Shown here piece by piece: positions 22,360 through 34,062 of a stretch of DNA of 64,000 bases. The DNA lies in NCBI GenBank assembly GCA_029215795.1, contig JARDYH010000002.1, positions 42,454,001-42,518,000 of the forward strand, written 5' to 3'. This stretch comes from Anniella stebbinsi. Taxonomy: Eukaryota > Chordata > Lepidosauria > Squamata > Anniellidae. The notes under the pieces were generated by a model. It searched no databases and was not told where the DNA came from. It saw only the letters and a list, made by a program, of their open reading frames with translations. A program made the translations under genes and the position numbers. Position 1 is the stretch's first letter, and the number at the start of each line of letters is the position of its first letter.

Positions 22360-23235
22360 AATAGAAAAACATTTCTACAAACTTTAGGATCAAATACTCA
22401 AAACACCTTAATTAGCAAACAAACTGAGCAACACAATCAATCAGGAAAGGCCTGGATAAAGAGATGGGTTTTAATTGCTGCCTAAAAGACACCACAGTTG
22501 TTGTAAGGTTGTTGTAAGGACAAACAAATAGTGAGTATCATTATATAAAGGAATAATTTCTATAGATCTGCAAGATTGGGCCTTTTGTCTCATAGCTAAA
22601 ACCTGGTTATTCTGCAATAATCTAGACCTGGTTTAACAGTTCCCAGTAGCCATAGACAGTAAACATCTATCCTCTCTTAGTTCATATAACAAATAATTCC
22701 TAGTAGATCTGATTACTTAATTCTGCCATCAGAAAGATATGTGGGTGAGTACGAATTTCTGTGTATCTTGTAAAAACAGCTTGGCACTTGTACATGCATG
22801 TGTAGAACTGTAACTGATTTTATGAGATACTTGGGAATATGTGCCTGCTTATCTGAGTAGGAAAAGTGAACTAAGAGAAAAAAACTATATATCTCCTTGC
22901 TTCAGCTTTGCCTGTCAAACTTTAACAGTTTGTTTTTGTGTATGTTTTCTTTCTTTCAATGGTGTATGCTAAGCCTCATCTCCTTCCACAAGACTGTAAG
23001 CATTCTGATGTACTTCCAAATAAATGTGCTTTGATGGTAGATGAGAATATAATCCATACTTTGAACAAATAGTATAAGAGCAAAAATGCTATTCTAAATT
23101 TTATAGAAGAAGCCACCCAGAAGCCATTGTGATCAATACAATAGATTAAAGCCAAACAACCTAAACCTATATAACTCATATCCTGTGCCTCCTTCAAGGA
23201 AGTCAATGTAGTGTGTATATCTCCACACCCACTCC
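22360..23235. other. No firm feature
   Basis: AT-rich. A stretch near 22440-22515 resembles a degraded LINE 3' region (GGCCTGGATAAAGAGATGGG), but it is too short to place. Confidence 0.3.
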
Positions 23236-23400
23236 CCATTTTATTCTCACAACAGCCTGTGTGGTAGATTAGCCAGATAAAGTGATTGTCCCAAGATCAC
23301 TCCTGCTAGAGTGACAGTCCAGGGAAATTCATGACTGAGCAAAGATTGGAACTCAGACTGTTCAAGTCCAACTCTCTAACCACTATACCGCACTGGGGCT
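23236..23400 (-). mobile_element. tRNA-derived SINE remnant
   Basis: Read on the minus strand, TAGTGGTTAGAGAGTTGGAC resembles an A-box region and GAGTTCCAATC a B box. The rest of the body is the common SINE pattern ending near CAGGCTGTTGTGAGAATAA. Diverged; MIR-like or a reptile SINE. Confidence 0.6.
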
Positions 23401-23495
23401 CTGACTGCAGTATTTTCTGTTATTCAGCTGCAGAACATAAGAACAAGTGTCAATCTGATAACGGCACAATGGAACTTCTCAGCCACATTCACTAA

Positions 23496-23612
23496 GAGCC
23501 TATCTACACTACTGCTTTAAAATGGTTTATAACAGTTTTAAACCAGTCATTGATGGTTATTAACCCGTTTGAAACTGTTATAAACATTTTAAACAGTAGT
23601 GTAGATAGGCTC
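23496..23612. mobile_element. 117-bp Harbinger-type palindromic MITE
   Basis: The termini GAGCCTATCTACACTACTG and its exact reverse complement are flanked by TAA on both sides (23493-23495 and 23613-23615), the TWA duplication typical of PIF/Harbinger. It is almost entirely palindromic. Related pieces lie at 36890 and 52350. Confidence 0.92.
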
Positions 23613-23699
23613 TAAGTAACACTGCACCAAGGAAGTACAACCATACAATTTGCACTGGTTCAAATTTGCACCAGAATAAAAGTGGAAAGAAAAGGCTAA

Positions 23700-25093
23700 C
23701 ATGCAGTTTGCAGAGGCAAGTGGAATATTTCATACTGGCTTCAGGGCAGGATTCGGAATTGAGACCGCTATGGTTGCCTTAATGGATGATTTACGCCTGA
23801 GTATTGACAGGGGGAGTGTGTCCCTGTTGGTGCTCCTGGACTTCTCAGTGGCTTTCGATACCACCGACCATGGTATCCTTCTGGAATGCCTGAGGGGATT
23901 GGGAATCGGGGGCACTGTGCTTCAGTAGTTCCGGTCCTATCTTTCAGGCAGGTTCCAGATGGTGATGCTTGGGGATAGCTGCTCTTCAAAGAAGGAGCTG
24001 TATTGTGGTATACCACAAGGTGCCATGCTATCCCCAATGCTGTTTAACATTTATATGAAACCGCTGGGAGAGATCATCCAGAGGTATGGGGCGGGGTGCT
24101 ATCAGTATGCTGATGACACCCAAATATATTTCTCTATGCCTTCAACAACATCGTCAGCTAAGGATAGTGTGTCTCCTCTGAATGAGTGCTTGGAGGCGGT
24201 AATGGGCTGGAAGAGGAAAAACAAACTGAAGCTGAATCCAGACAAGACGGAGGTGCTTGCTGTCAAAGGCCACAACCTGGGTTTGGAGGTGTGTCAACCA
24301 GTTCTGGATGGGGTTACACCCCCCCCAAAACACTGTGTTCGCAGCTTGGGGGTACTCCTGGATCCGTCGTTCCAAATGACAGCCCAGATAGATGCGATGG
24401 CCAGGAGTGCCTACTATCAGCTTCGGCTGATACGCCAGCTGTGCCCCTTCCTAGAGTTGGAAAACCTAAAGATGGTAGTGCACGCACTGGTAACTTCGAG
24501 GCTCGACTTCTGCAATGCGCTGTTCATAGGGCTACCTTTGTGCCTAGTCCAGAAACTTCAACTAGTTCAAAATATGGCAGCCAGGTTGGTCACTGGTACA
24601 CCTAGGGGTGACCACATTACACCAATTCTGAAATCACTCCACTGGCTGCCAGTTAGTTTCCGGGTGAAGTATAAAGTGTTGGTTATTACCTTTAAAGCCC
24701 TATATGGTTTGGGTCCAGGTTACCTGCAGGATCGCCTTCTCCCGTATAATCCGCCCCACACACTCAGGTCCTCTGGGAAGAATTTACTTCAAGCAGCCAG
24801 AACTAGGCTGATGAGTGTTACCCAGAGGACCTTCTCTTCTGCTGCTCCCAGACTGTGGAATGGCCTGCCGGAGGAGATTCGACAAATTAGCAGTCTCCTT
24901 GAATTTAAGAGAGCCGTGAAGACTGATCTCTTCCGGCAGGCCCACCCAGTTGAATTTTAAGATGTTTTTAATAATGTATCAGTTTTATTTGTTTTTAATG
25001 TTTTATTTGTTTTATGGTCTTTGTATTAATATTTATTGTTGTTCCCCGCCTCGATCCAGAGGGAGTGGCGGGTTAGAAATAAATAAATAAATA

Positions 25094-25125
<32 letters not shown>
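23700..25125 (+). mobile_element. L2-like non-LTR retrotransposon, 5'-truncated
   Basis: Contains the C-terminal two thirds of a reverse transcriptase, then a 3' UTR with GTTCCCCGCCTCGATCC and GGGAGTGGCGGGTTAGAAAT, then an (AATA)n/(ATT)n tail. Low divergence and one stop codon suggest a fairly recent insertion. Truncation at the 5' side is normal for target-primed reverse transcription. The clade (L2 against related Jockey-group clades) is a judgement from motif similarity. Confidence 0.88.
23701..24960 (+). pseudogene. L2-like reverse transcriptase, C-terminal part, one nonsense codon
   Basis: One frame of about 420 codons, interrupted only by TAG at 23926-23928 (the family usually has W here). 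Motifs in order: LLDFSVAFDTTDH (RT block A with the catalytic aspartate), CGIPQGAMLSPMLFNIYM (block B), QYADDTQIYF (block C, the YADD active site), LKLNPDKTEVL (block D), LGVLLDP, then the C-terminal HWLPVSFRVKYKVL and FSSAAPRLWNGLP blocks, ending at TAA 24958-24960. An active copy would encode endonuclease and reverse transcriptase that copy the LINE RNA at a nicked site. This copy lacks the endonuclease and the first RT motifs, so it is dead. Confidence 0.9.
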
Positions 25126-25126
<1 letters not shown>

Positions 25127-25163
25127 AGAGGCAGGGCTGGCCATCACCAGCACCAGTAGCAAC

Positions 25164-25393
25164 TAGGGATGTACAGATTTTGTAAAATCTATTCTGTCAG
25201 CATTTCGTGGTTTGTCGGGTGCCTTTCATTCCATCGTCTGCTCATTCATAGAATTGGGTCCCCCCCCCATTTACTGAATTCACACTTCTAAAAATGTGCA
25301 AATGCCCTCCAAATGCGTATATGTGCAAAGGCCCCCAATGCACATTTTCATGCTTTAGCCTATGGCAGAAATGAATACCTGTGATCATCTCTA
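25164..25393. mobile_element. Possible small member of the TAGGGATG foldback family
   Basis: Starts TAGGGATGTACAGATTTTG and ends near ATCATCTCTA, resembling the TAGGGATGTGCAC termini of the elements at 223 and 30060. It has no GC-rich palindromes, and the flanks do not give a convincing 8-bp duplication. Confidence 0.35.
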
Positions 25394-25399
25394 GTGTTT

Positions 25400-26615
25400 A
25401 TGTCTCATGACCACATCTGGCCCACTCAACAGTACAATGATAATGCAAGTATTCAGCATTTTCTGGCTTCTTCTTTACATATGCATTAGAAACACAAGTC
25501 AAGAAATATTATTCATGTTTATAAGCAAGAAGTTTCACTGAGAAAGTTCTTCTAATCACTGTGCTCTAGTGTTATACAAAGCTTCACTTACTGAATTTTC
25601 CTCAATAACGTATCTATTAATGATACAGAAATTTTGTTCAAAATTAGCTGGAGACCCAAGCTGATCCAAGTAATCTGACCATAACAGAAAATGCCCTAAG
25701 AATCTATCTAAAAGGTTGGCTGCCATTTTGGAAGGCACAGCTGATACATTATGTTACCAAGGAAACACATACTACTTTCTTTCTAGCACTATTTTTGTCT
25801 TTCTTTGCCTCCTTTTAAAAATCTAAAAAACATACAACACCCACCAGTTAATTCAGACAGATAGTAGATTCTTTACAAAACATAAAAGGTGTCTTAAAAT
25901 GGATACAGCAAAATAAAAGACATGATTTGACTGAGTTGTTTTTGGAAGTCATTGGTTTAAAACTGTGAGTTTTTCCTAAGCAAACCCAGTTCAGTTATAG
26001 CCTGCTTACTTTTAGTACCTCATACAGATGTAGAATACTTGCTTGTAAATAAAAGAAAAAAGTATGAATTATTAAAAGAGCAGTTCTTGTCTTAGAAAAT
26101 ATTAAAAAGCAATAGTAATGTTATCACATATAAACTGTAATATTATGCTCCAAGAGAAAAATGATTTGTGATAAGGAGCATAAGCACAAAGTAAAAGAAC
26201 ATTTTGTATTCTAAATAATATTAATACTGAAATAATGCAAGTAGTGAGATTCTCTAATTTAATTTTGCTGACAGAAGATGTATAATGAGAATGTATGGAA
26301 TATGGAGTATAAACCTATTGTCTTGTAAGAAAAGCTAATGTCTTAGAACTGCAGAGCAGCAAATCCATGATTTAATTGTGAACCTCCTTCTTCCATGGGC
26401 AGCATTAATTTCATATACCAGTGACGTTAATACTGTTTACATTATAAAGACACAAAAACATTTTTTCATTTAAAAATGTGAACAGAGATACGTTACAAAT
26501 AAAACAGGAACCTGTTCATTCATTCATTCCTTGCTAATTAAAGAATTTGTGAGGAACGGAGCAGAGGTCTTGGCTTCTGGGCCCTGGGCCTTTCTATGGA
26601 TCTCCATTCTATTAT
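25400..26615. other. No recognised feature
   Basis: AT-rich sequence with no exon or element recognised. Confidence 0.4.
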
Positions 26616-26618
26616 TCA

Positions 26619-26790
26619 CTTAGAATCATAGAATCATAGAATAGTAGAGTTGGAAGGGGCCTATAAGACCATTGAGTCCAACCCCCTGCTCAATGCAGGA
26701 ATCTACCTTAAAGCTGTCCAGCTGCCTCTTGAACGCTTCTAGTGTTGGAGAGCCCACAACCTCCCTAGGTTCATGGTCTAGACAGGCTTA
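26619..26790 (-). mobile_element. CR1 3' end, short copy
   Basis: On the plus strand: AGAATCATAGAATCATAGAA then GAGTTGGAAGGGGCCTATAA, the reverse of a CR1 3' terminus with its ATTCTATGATTCT tail. Confidence 0.9.
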
Positions 26791-26834
26791 TTCCCGGAAT
26801 ATGGGGAAATGGTTTTCAGTTGTGTATAGAGGCA

Positions 26835-27324
26835 CATAGAATCACAGAATAGCACAGTTGGAAGAGGCCTATAAGGCCATCGAGTCCAACCCCCTGCTCA
26901 ATGCAGGAATCCACCTTAAAGTATACCTGACAGACGGTTGTCCAGCTGCCTCTTGAATGCCTCTAGTGTGGAAGAACCCACGAACTCCCTAGGTCATTGG
27001 TTACATTGTCGTACTGTTCTAACAGTCAGGAAGTTTTTTTCTTATGTCCAGCCAGAATCTGGCTTCCTGTAACTTGAGCTCATTATTCAGTGTCTTGCAC
27101 TCTGGGATGATCGAGAATAGATTCTGGCCCTCCTCTGTGTGACAAACTTTCAAGTATTTGAAGAGTGCTATCATGTCTCCCCTCAATCTTCTCTTCTCCA
27201 GGCTAAACATGGCCAGTTCTTTCAGTCTCTCCTCATAGGGCTTCTCTTCCAGGCTCTTGTTCTTGCTCCTCCTGTTCATTGAGAAGGAGCTCATTGTTTC
27301 TACTACTCTGCTGCTACAGTGCAA
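26835..27324 (-). mobile_element. CR1 LINE 3' part, second copy
   Basis: A second CR1 3' end in the same orientation, starting 45 bp after the first. Its coding part (27019-27324) reads EEKPYEERLKELAMFSLEKR, then RLRGDMIALFKYLKVCHTEE, GQNLFSIIPECKT and ARFWLDIRKK, the conserved C-terminus of CR1 ORF2. It is 5'-truncated and has a broken end. Confidence 0.9.
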
Positions 27325-27329
27325 TCCTA

Positions 27330-30051
27330 TACTGAAGATTCGCCATCTAAGGGATTACAGGATTCCTCCACTCCATGGCCATGCCTCTGTTGACATTGCA
27401 GCTTTACACCAGCTCTAGATATGGTGAAAAGAATTTCCCTACCACTGAGGGAGGGAAATTATAAGTAGCCATTGCCGCATCAACAATCACTTGACCAAAT
27501 CTCTATGACAGAACATAGAATACGGTGGAACTCAATACCCCCATCATAGCACACCACCTGCAGTATATAAACTCCGCTCAGGGAGAACGCAACTCAGATG
27601 ATGGGGAACACAGGTTGGAGCTATGTCTCTCTGGCCTCATCTTGTGAACATTTTGAGCTCTGGTGATGGTAAAGTATAGAAAGAGGGCACTTTCACAAAA
27701 ACATCCTGGTCTCGCAATACACATGGGAACTCCAGCATGTTGCTAACACTTCTCTGTTTAGAACCCTAGCAGATATCTCAGGACCCCAGACACAAACACC
27801 CCTCCACTTCAAGAACTAGGGGTGCCAGGAGAACAGGGCATCCCACACAGGTTAGAAAGGGAAAGGAGAAAGGATGCCATTAAGAATGGGTGATGCAACT
27901 GTCTCTCATGTCTCCACCTCCTTTGCCATATGTGAATCCTGTGACTAGTCTGAAATGTATTGCTTTAGCACGCTTCTGTTCTAATAGCAGGGAGCTCTGT
28001 CTCCCGCACACAGAGAAGGCACTCATTCCTGCATGCAGGTAAGTTCAGTTAGGCAAGGGCAGGCACATCCTTCCAACCACTGTAACTGCTGGTCAAGTGC
28101 TTTTGCATTGTAGAATCACAGGTCATTGGAGCAGAACAAAATGGTTCTGGGGTTGTTGTGTGCTCTCCTGGATCTCTTGAAAGTACCCTTCTTCCCCCAA
28201 CCCCAGGATTGAGCCCTAATTATGAGTCAAGGGCTAGTGCTTTATAGCAGAATTGAAGTGCACTGATAACTGTTAGTGGCACATTATGCATTCCATTGCG
28301 CATCCTATATACCAATTTCATAATGGCTTTTCCAGCTTTTTATTCTCCAAAATACCACAACAAATGTTATTGTGTGTCCTACGGGGTATAAATGCACAAG
28401 AACAATATAGTATTACCATGATGGGATCATAATGATCTGACACAGATCTTCACCTTGTGGCAAATCATTATGAATGTGGAATAAAAAGCAAGAACTAATA
28501 CTATGAGCGCCAGAGGGGGGATCGCGTTTTCCTACTATTGCTTTGCCTCCTGCTGCTGTCCACAATAGGGACAAACAACTTCTTCTTTCTTCACACTATG
28601 TGGCCCATTCAGTGGGTGTTTTTATTGTGCTGCTTCTCCTGCACACAGCAGAAAATGGAGGCAATTTTGCTATAGCCCTCCAAAATTGTTTTTTCTCTGT
28701 CTTATTTTATGATGGAAAAAAGACCAGAAGGAGCAGGAGGCAGAGGTCACCGTCAAAAGGACCTGCGAAAAACTGTGAGTGGCCAGTAACAAGCATGCTG
28801 TAAAACACTTGTCTGATTTTCCCTCCAAAGTTAAATTTTTATTATTTTTTAAAATACAACCAAATAGTGATCCGTCCCCTAACAATTGATGTCTACACAA
28901 CTGTTATATAAGAGAAAAATGATTATTTGTCTGATGATGCTCTAAGTGACATATGGAATATGGATTGTACCACAACAGATATCAGTGCACTTCAATACCA
29001 CTATAAAGCAGTAGTGTAGTTCTAGCCTAGCTGTAGTCAGCTACTGTGCTTGTTAACCCAGCTGGAAAGTTACAGGGTGTTTCCAGGCGTGGCTTTTATG
29101 ACATCATTGTCCTGCCTCATTCACGGGCATTTACAGGGGGGCCAGACAACAGTGACTTCCACATGTAACCCTCCCATGCTTGCCCATCATTTCTTCTGTC
29201 TGTTTTTTTCTTACCACAAAAGTTCTGTTAAGGGGGAAAGAAAAAAAGACAGAACAGCTGTACGATAATACCTTCTGGTTCCTAGTGCTAGGAGTCCTCC
29301 ATCTGAAAGCACTCATAAAGGCAGCAACCTGACCTATCCATGCCTGTAATTCTGTCTCTGTCCCTCTTCTGTGGTAAGAAAAAATACATAAGAAGCAGTG
29401 GGCAAACAGGAGAAGGCTACAATGTCTGGAGAGCCCATAAAATTCCACAAATGTGGCAGGGAGATGGTGTGAGAAAAGCTTCATCTGGAATTACTCCTGT
29501 GTACTGTGTTCAAGACATGTGTGAAGAGTGGTAACTTCCCACTACTGAACACTTTGGGTTGGGTGGGAGAATTTCCTGTGGCCAAATTGGTTAAAAATTA
29601 CTCTAATGTATTCCTACCATTATTTATTTTTGCTTTGCAGGCACCTTTCTGCAGTTCCCTGTTCTCTTCTTATGGTTGTCTGTGGTCTGGTTTGCATAGA
29701 CCAGTTTGGGAGGGTACATGAATTGGTCAACTTAACTTTACATATTTTCATATTTATTTTAGGGGTAACAATCCACCATTCCACCAACACACTTGAAATA
29801 GTTTAAATGATTATGACAAAAACATATTCCTCCAAAAAGAACTAACCACAAATATGATCATATAAAATATATAAATTCAGTAAACAGTGAGAGCAGCCTT
29901 AAATCAGCACAATCTTCCAACTTCTGAGACAGTCAAAGCAGTGCAATGTAACCCTCAAACTTTAACTACCAATTTTGCACAGTGGTAGGATCGAGTTACT
30001 TAGTAGTAGGTCTGGTGAGAGCAAGAATGAGCCAGTCCGCAACAAGACCAG
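27330..30051. other. No firm feature
   Basis: No exon or known element recognised. Frames at 28543-28803, 29050-29534 and 29606-29806 show no family motif. Low-complexity T and A runs are present. Confidence 0.35.
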
Positions 30052-30358
30052 ATGATTATTAGGGATATGTATCGTATCGGGTCCGATGTCTGATAACGAA
30101 CCGATAAGGTTGTTATCAGACATCTGATGACCGATAACGATAATTTCCTTAGGTGGCCCTATCTGATCGGATCCGATATCCATATGTCCGATAACTATAG
30201 GATATATTAGATTTTCGGACCTCCATTTCTGGTGTTTTCCCCATAGGCTTGCATTGGAGGAAAGAAAGCTTTCCCCCAATGCAAGTCTATGGGGAAAAAC
30301 ACTGGGCTGGCACTTCCTCCCTCCCCCCCACTTGCACTCCCTCCCCCCACTCGTGTGC

Positions 30359-30548
30359 CTTACCTGCCGCCACTGGCGCCACTGGTCCGTACTACTGCAA
30401 AACAGGCTTTCCGGCCTGTTCCTCAGTACAGAGACGCATCGAGTGATGACGACATCACTCGGCACGTCTCTCCACTGAGGAACAGGCCAGAAAGCCTGTT
30501 TAGCAGTAGTATGGACCAGCGGTGGCGGCGGGGAAGGCTGCAGGTAAG
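30359..30548. repeat. 190-bp palindrome inside foldback MITE 2, first
   Basis: Begins CTTACCTG and ends CAGGTAAG. The centre is GAGTGATGACGACATCACTC (30441-30460). Arms include AACAGGCTTTCCGGCCTGTT and GAACAGGCCAGAAAGCCTGT. Confidence 0.87.
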
Positions 30549-30602
30549 GGGGGACCCCTCCCCCCTCCCTCCCTCCCTCCCTCCCTCCCCCCACTTGCGC
30601 TC

Positions 30603-30780
30603 CTTACCTGCGGCCTTCCCCACCGCTGGTCCATACTACTGCTAAACAGGCTTTCCGGCCTGTTCCTCAGTAGAGACATGCGCCGAGTGATGTCGTCATC
30701 ACTCGGCACGTCTCTGTACTGAGGAACAGGTCAGAAAGCCTGTTTCACAGTAGTACGGACCGGCGGTGGTGGCAGGTAAG
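30603..30780. repeat. 178-bp palindrome inside foldback MITE 2, second
   Basis: Direct copy of the palindrome at 30359, 244 bp further on. It has the same CTTACCTG and CAGGTAAG borders and the centre GAGTGATGTCGTCATCACTC. Confidence 0.87.
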
Positions 30781-31069
30781 GAGCGCGAGTGGGGGTAGGG
30801 AGCGTGAGTGGGGGAGGGAGGGAGTGCCAGCCCAGTATTTTCCCCCATAGACTTGCATTGGGGGAAAGCTTTCTTTCCCCCAATGCAAGCCTATGTGGAA
30901 AACACCTGAAATGGGGGTCCGTAATCGGATTGGAACTTACGATGTTTATCGGATATCGGATCCGATCAAATCCAGGTACCCCCCAATATAATGGAATCCA
31001 ATATTTTTAATATCGGAAATTCCAATCCGATTCCGATTCTGATATGTCTGGCCGTGCACATCACTAATG

Positions 31070-31073
<4 letters not shown>

Positions 31074-31101
<28 letters not shown>
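31074..31101. repeat. (TA)n microsatellite
   Basis: Pure TA repeats directly after the second copy of the target duplication of foldback MITE 2. Confidence 0.9.
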
Positions 31102-31106
<5 letters not shown>

Positions 31107-31318
31107 TCCAACGAAAAGAAAGCCATAAATCAACAATAAACACATACATGGAATTTTTAAAAAATATTTCTCAGAAATCAAAAATAACAAAATGTATTTG
31201 AAACTACACTGTAGTGTTTAGAACAGTGATGGTGAACCTATGACACGCGTGTCAGCACTGACACGCGTAGTCATTTCTGATGACACGCGGCCGCTGAGGC
31301 GGCCGCATGCCGAGAAGG

Positions 31319-31426
31319 ATGTTTCATCCTCGAGTAGCCGAGGATGAAACATTTGCTGCTCCTGAGGATGAAACATTTGCGACTAGAGTCTTAGAGTTAG
31401 ACTCTAGTCGCAAATGTTTCATCCTC
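31319..31426. promoter_or_regulatory. Subterminal hairpins with four GGATGAAACAT motifs
   Basis: GGATGAAACAT or its complement lies at 31319-31329, 31342-31352, 31367-31377 and 31414-31424. Two perfect hairpins result: a 14-bp stem (31319-31332 with 31339-31352) and a 28-bp stem (31364-31391 with 31399-31426, 7-base loop). Subterminal repeats in hAT elements often bind transposase; that role here is an inference. Confidence 0.7.
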
Positions 31427-31991
31427 CCCTATTAGACACTCTGTGCTGGAGGTCTGTAGGCCAAAACAACAGAAGTCCGGCACAGAGCGTCTAGTTCTGG
31501 GACTTCCGGTTAAGCCAGGATCTTTGCCCTCACTTCCGCCGGCAGAGCAGGGAGCAGCGGAACGCAGCGGGGGACGCATCTCTGGGGGCCCTGCCATTAC
31601 CAGTAACCAAATAACAGTTAACCACAGCAACCATTATCTACTGTTCTGAGGTGTCATGGATTTCTAATCCATCATTACTGAGATAAGTGAGGGGGAGGCT
31701 GGGAGAGGCGAGGGCCTGTGGCGTGCTATGGGTGCCGTTTCCCGCCATTAGAAATAGCGGCAGCCATTTTAATTCACATAAGGAACACCATCTTGCTCCA
31801 TAGTGCAGACTCCATTTCACCACTATTACTGTTGTGCATCCTTATTAACCCCTATTTCTGCTTATTACCCCTGCCCTTTCCTAAAAGACAGTTACATGCA
31901 CCATTTTGTGGTTAGTTAGGCTAGTTAACCCCTAATTGCCTGCAGGCCTAACAAGCTATCTATAATTCTATCTTCTGTCACTGCCCCCCTG

Positions 31992-33929
31992 ATGGAGAAC
32001 CCAAAAAATAAAAAACTAAGGTTAAGTAAAGGAAGTGGTAGTAGCAGTGGCCGACCCATTCAAGAGACATGGACCGAGATGTATGGCTTTATAGAAAAAA
32101 ATGGCAGATCATTTTGCGTTCTATGTACTGAAACGGTAGTAAGCAGAACGTGGAATATAAATAGACATTTTGAAACTAATCATTCTCAGCTCTTGGAAAA
32201 AAGTGAGGATGAAAGGAAGGAATACATTTCCAGGCAGCTACACCTTTATAAGAGCCAATCTAATTCCATCCTTAAATTTATGAAAGGCTCTACAAATTTA
32301 ACATCTGCAAGTTTGAGCATTGCTCTCTCTATAGCTCAGCATGGAAAAGCGCTCAGTAAGGGAGAATTTATTAAAGAAACTCTCCTAAGATGTGCACCAG
32401 TTCTATTTCACGATATGCAGAATAAAGATGCAATTATTAAGAGAATATCTGAGTTACCACTCAGTAGAAATATCATAAAAGACCGAATAATGAGACTGAA
32501 CACAAACGTACAACATCAATTAAAGAGAGACATAAGGAAGTGTAAATATTTTTCGATCTCTCTTGATGAAACTACTGATGTCACATCACATGCTCAGTTG
32601 GCCATTATTGGTCGATATTCTGATGGTCTCACAATGAGAGAAGAGTTGATAAAGTTAGTATCAGTGCCAACAAGTACATCAGGAAGCGAAATATGTAAGG
32701 TTGTTATACAAACATTTAGTGACCTAAGCATTGATATCTCTAAAGTTGTGTCAGTGACGACAGATGAAGCACCAAATATGGTGGGGGAAAAAGTCGGATT
32801 TGTCGAATTGTTTACAGAAGCTATTGGACATCCGATTGTGCCTTTTCATTGTATTATCCATCAGGAGGCTTTATGTGCCAAGGCAGGATTCACCGACTTA
32901 AACGACTTAATGTCAGTTGTTACAAAAATAGTTAATTTAATAGCTGCTCGCCCCCTTCACAAGCGAGAATTTTCGGCACTTTTACTGGAGGTTGATTCCA
33001 CCTACAGTGGACTGCTGATGTACAATAATGTAAGATGGCTGAGCCAAGGCAAAGTTCTTGAGCGCTTTGTGGAGTGCTTTGAAGAAATTAAGGTATTTCT
33101 TGACGATAAGGATCTGGGAAACTTTCCTCAGCTTAATGATAATAAGTGGGTCAACACCCTGATGTTTTTTACAGATCTCTCTGTTCATATTAATGAACTG
33201 AACTTAAAGTTACAAGGTTTTGGCAAAAGTATTGACGTTATGTTTGGATACATAAAAGCTTTTGAAAGTAAAGTTAAAATTTTCAAGCGAGATGTAGAAA
33301 CTAAAACTTATAAGTATTTTCCTCGAGTAACAAAGTATTTTGAGAAGGCCAGTGCAGCTGTACAAAATGAAATGGAACTCTTGCATATGAAGTACCAGCA
33401 TGTTTTAGACTCGTTACTTGACCAGTTTAGTGATAGATTTAGTCAATTTAGAAGTCTAGAACAGACCATGAAAATAATGAAGTATCCTGATGTAGTAGTC
33501 TACAGTAGTTTGGAATTAAATGGTTTCCAATGGATGCAAATTGATGATTTGGAGATGCAACTTGCAGAATTTCAAGACAGTATCTGGGCTCAGGTGTTTG
33601 TCGACTTGAGGTCAAAGCTTGAGAATCTGGAAAGGTGCCGCTTGGAGAATCAAGAGGAGTGCCACTACGAACAGGAAATTTGGAGTGCCTGGAACTGACT
33701 ACCAGACACTTTTAGCACCCTGAAAAATATAGCAATGGCTTTACTCACAATTTTCCCCTCTACATACTTTTGTGAGGCCTTATTCTCAGCGTTAAATAAT
33801 ATCAAAACCAACAAAAGAAACAGATTGACAGATGAAGTTAGTAGCGCTTGCTTGGGCCTGAAGTGTACAAAATACCAACCTTCAATTGAAGATTTAGCCA
33901 ATGAAATTCAGCAACAAAAAAGTCACTAA
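31992..33929 (+). pseudogene. hAT transposase, one in-frame TGA
   Basis: The frame starts at ATG 31992 and runs 568 codons to TGA at 33696-33698. The same frame then stays open for 76 more codons to TAA at 33927-33929. Domains: a BED-type zinc finger with C42, C45, H59 and H64; the RNase H-like core with a first acidic motif SLDETTD (D192) and a second TTDEAPN (D258); CIIH followed by QEAL at about 287-294; the VRW motif at about 347-349; and the C-terminal dimerisation block with IFPSTYFCEALFSALNNIK and RNRLTDE, which follows the stop. In the hAT family the third catalytic acid lies in this last block, so the truncated product should be inactive. The active enzyme would cut and paste the element in the nucleus. 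Only one disabling change is visible, so inactivation looks recent. Confidence 0.93.
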
Positions 33930-33992
33930 TAGGCAGGTTCATCAAAGAATTCCCCCTCCCCCTCACTTATCTTAGTTCACGGCACCCCACAC

Positions 33993-34062
33993 AAGCTAAA
34001 TAATATCAAGACCAACAAAAGAAACCGACTGACGGATGAACAAAGAAGTCACTAAGCAGGTA
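33993..34062 (+). repeat. Partial tandem copy of the transposase 3' end
   Basis: AAATAATATCAAGACCAACA, GAAACCGACTGACGGATGAA and AAGTCACTAAGCAGG repeat the sequence at about 33793-33935 with an internal deletion of roughly 90 bp. The copy lies within the transposon's 3' non-coding part. Confidence 0.75.

Larger units (their letters stand above)
30060..31066. mobile_element. 1,007-bp hAT-like foldback MITE (subfamily 2)
   Basis: The left end TAGGGATATGTATCG and right end, reverse complement TAGTGATGTGCACGG, are flanked by an exact 8-bp target duplication, ATGATTAT, at 30052-30059 and 31067-31074. Terminal regions carry many CCGAT/ATCGG motifs. The interior follows the plan of the element at 223: the hairpin with TTGCATTGG/CCAATGCAAG next to CCCCATAG (30233-30300 and again at 30838-30903), then two long palindromes. 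The palindrome sequence is strongly diverged from that of subfamily 1. No coding capacity. Confidence 0.9.

Noticed and set aside
24154..24605. Frames overlapping the LINE reverse transcriptase in other frames
   Set aside because: Shadows of the RT frame at 23701-24960.
28543..29534. Candidate small genes at 28543-28803 and 29050-29534
   Set aside because: No recognised motif, overlapping frames on both strands, and no splice or promoter evidence.
29962..30722. Overlapping frames of 65-210 codons
   Set aside because: All lie in the second foldback element and its palindromes.
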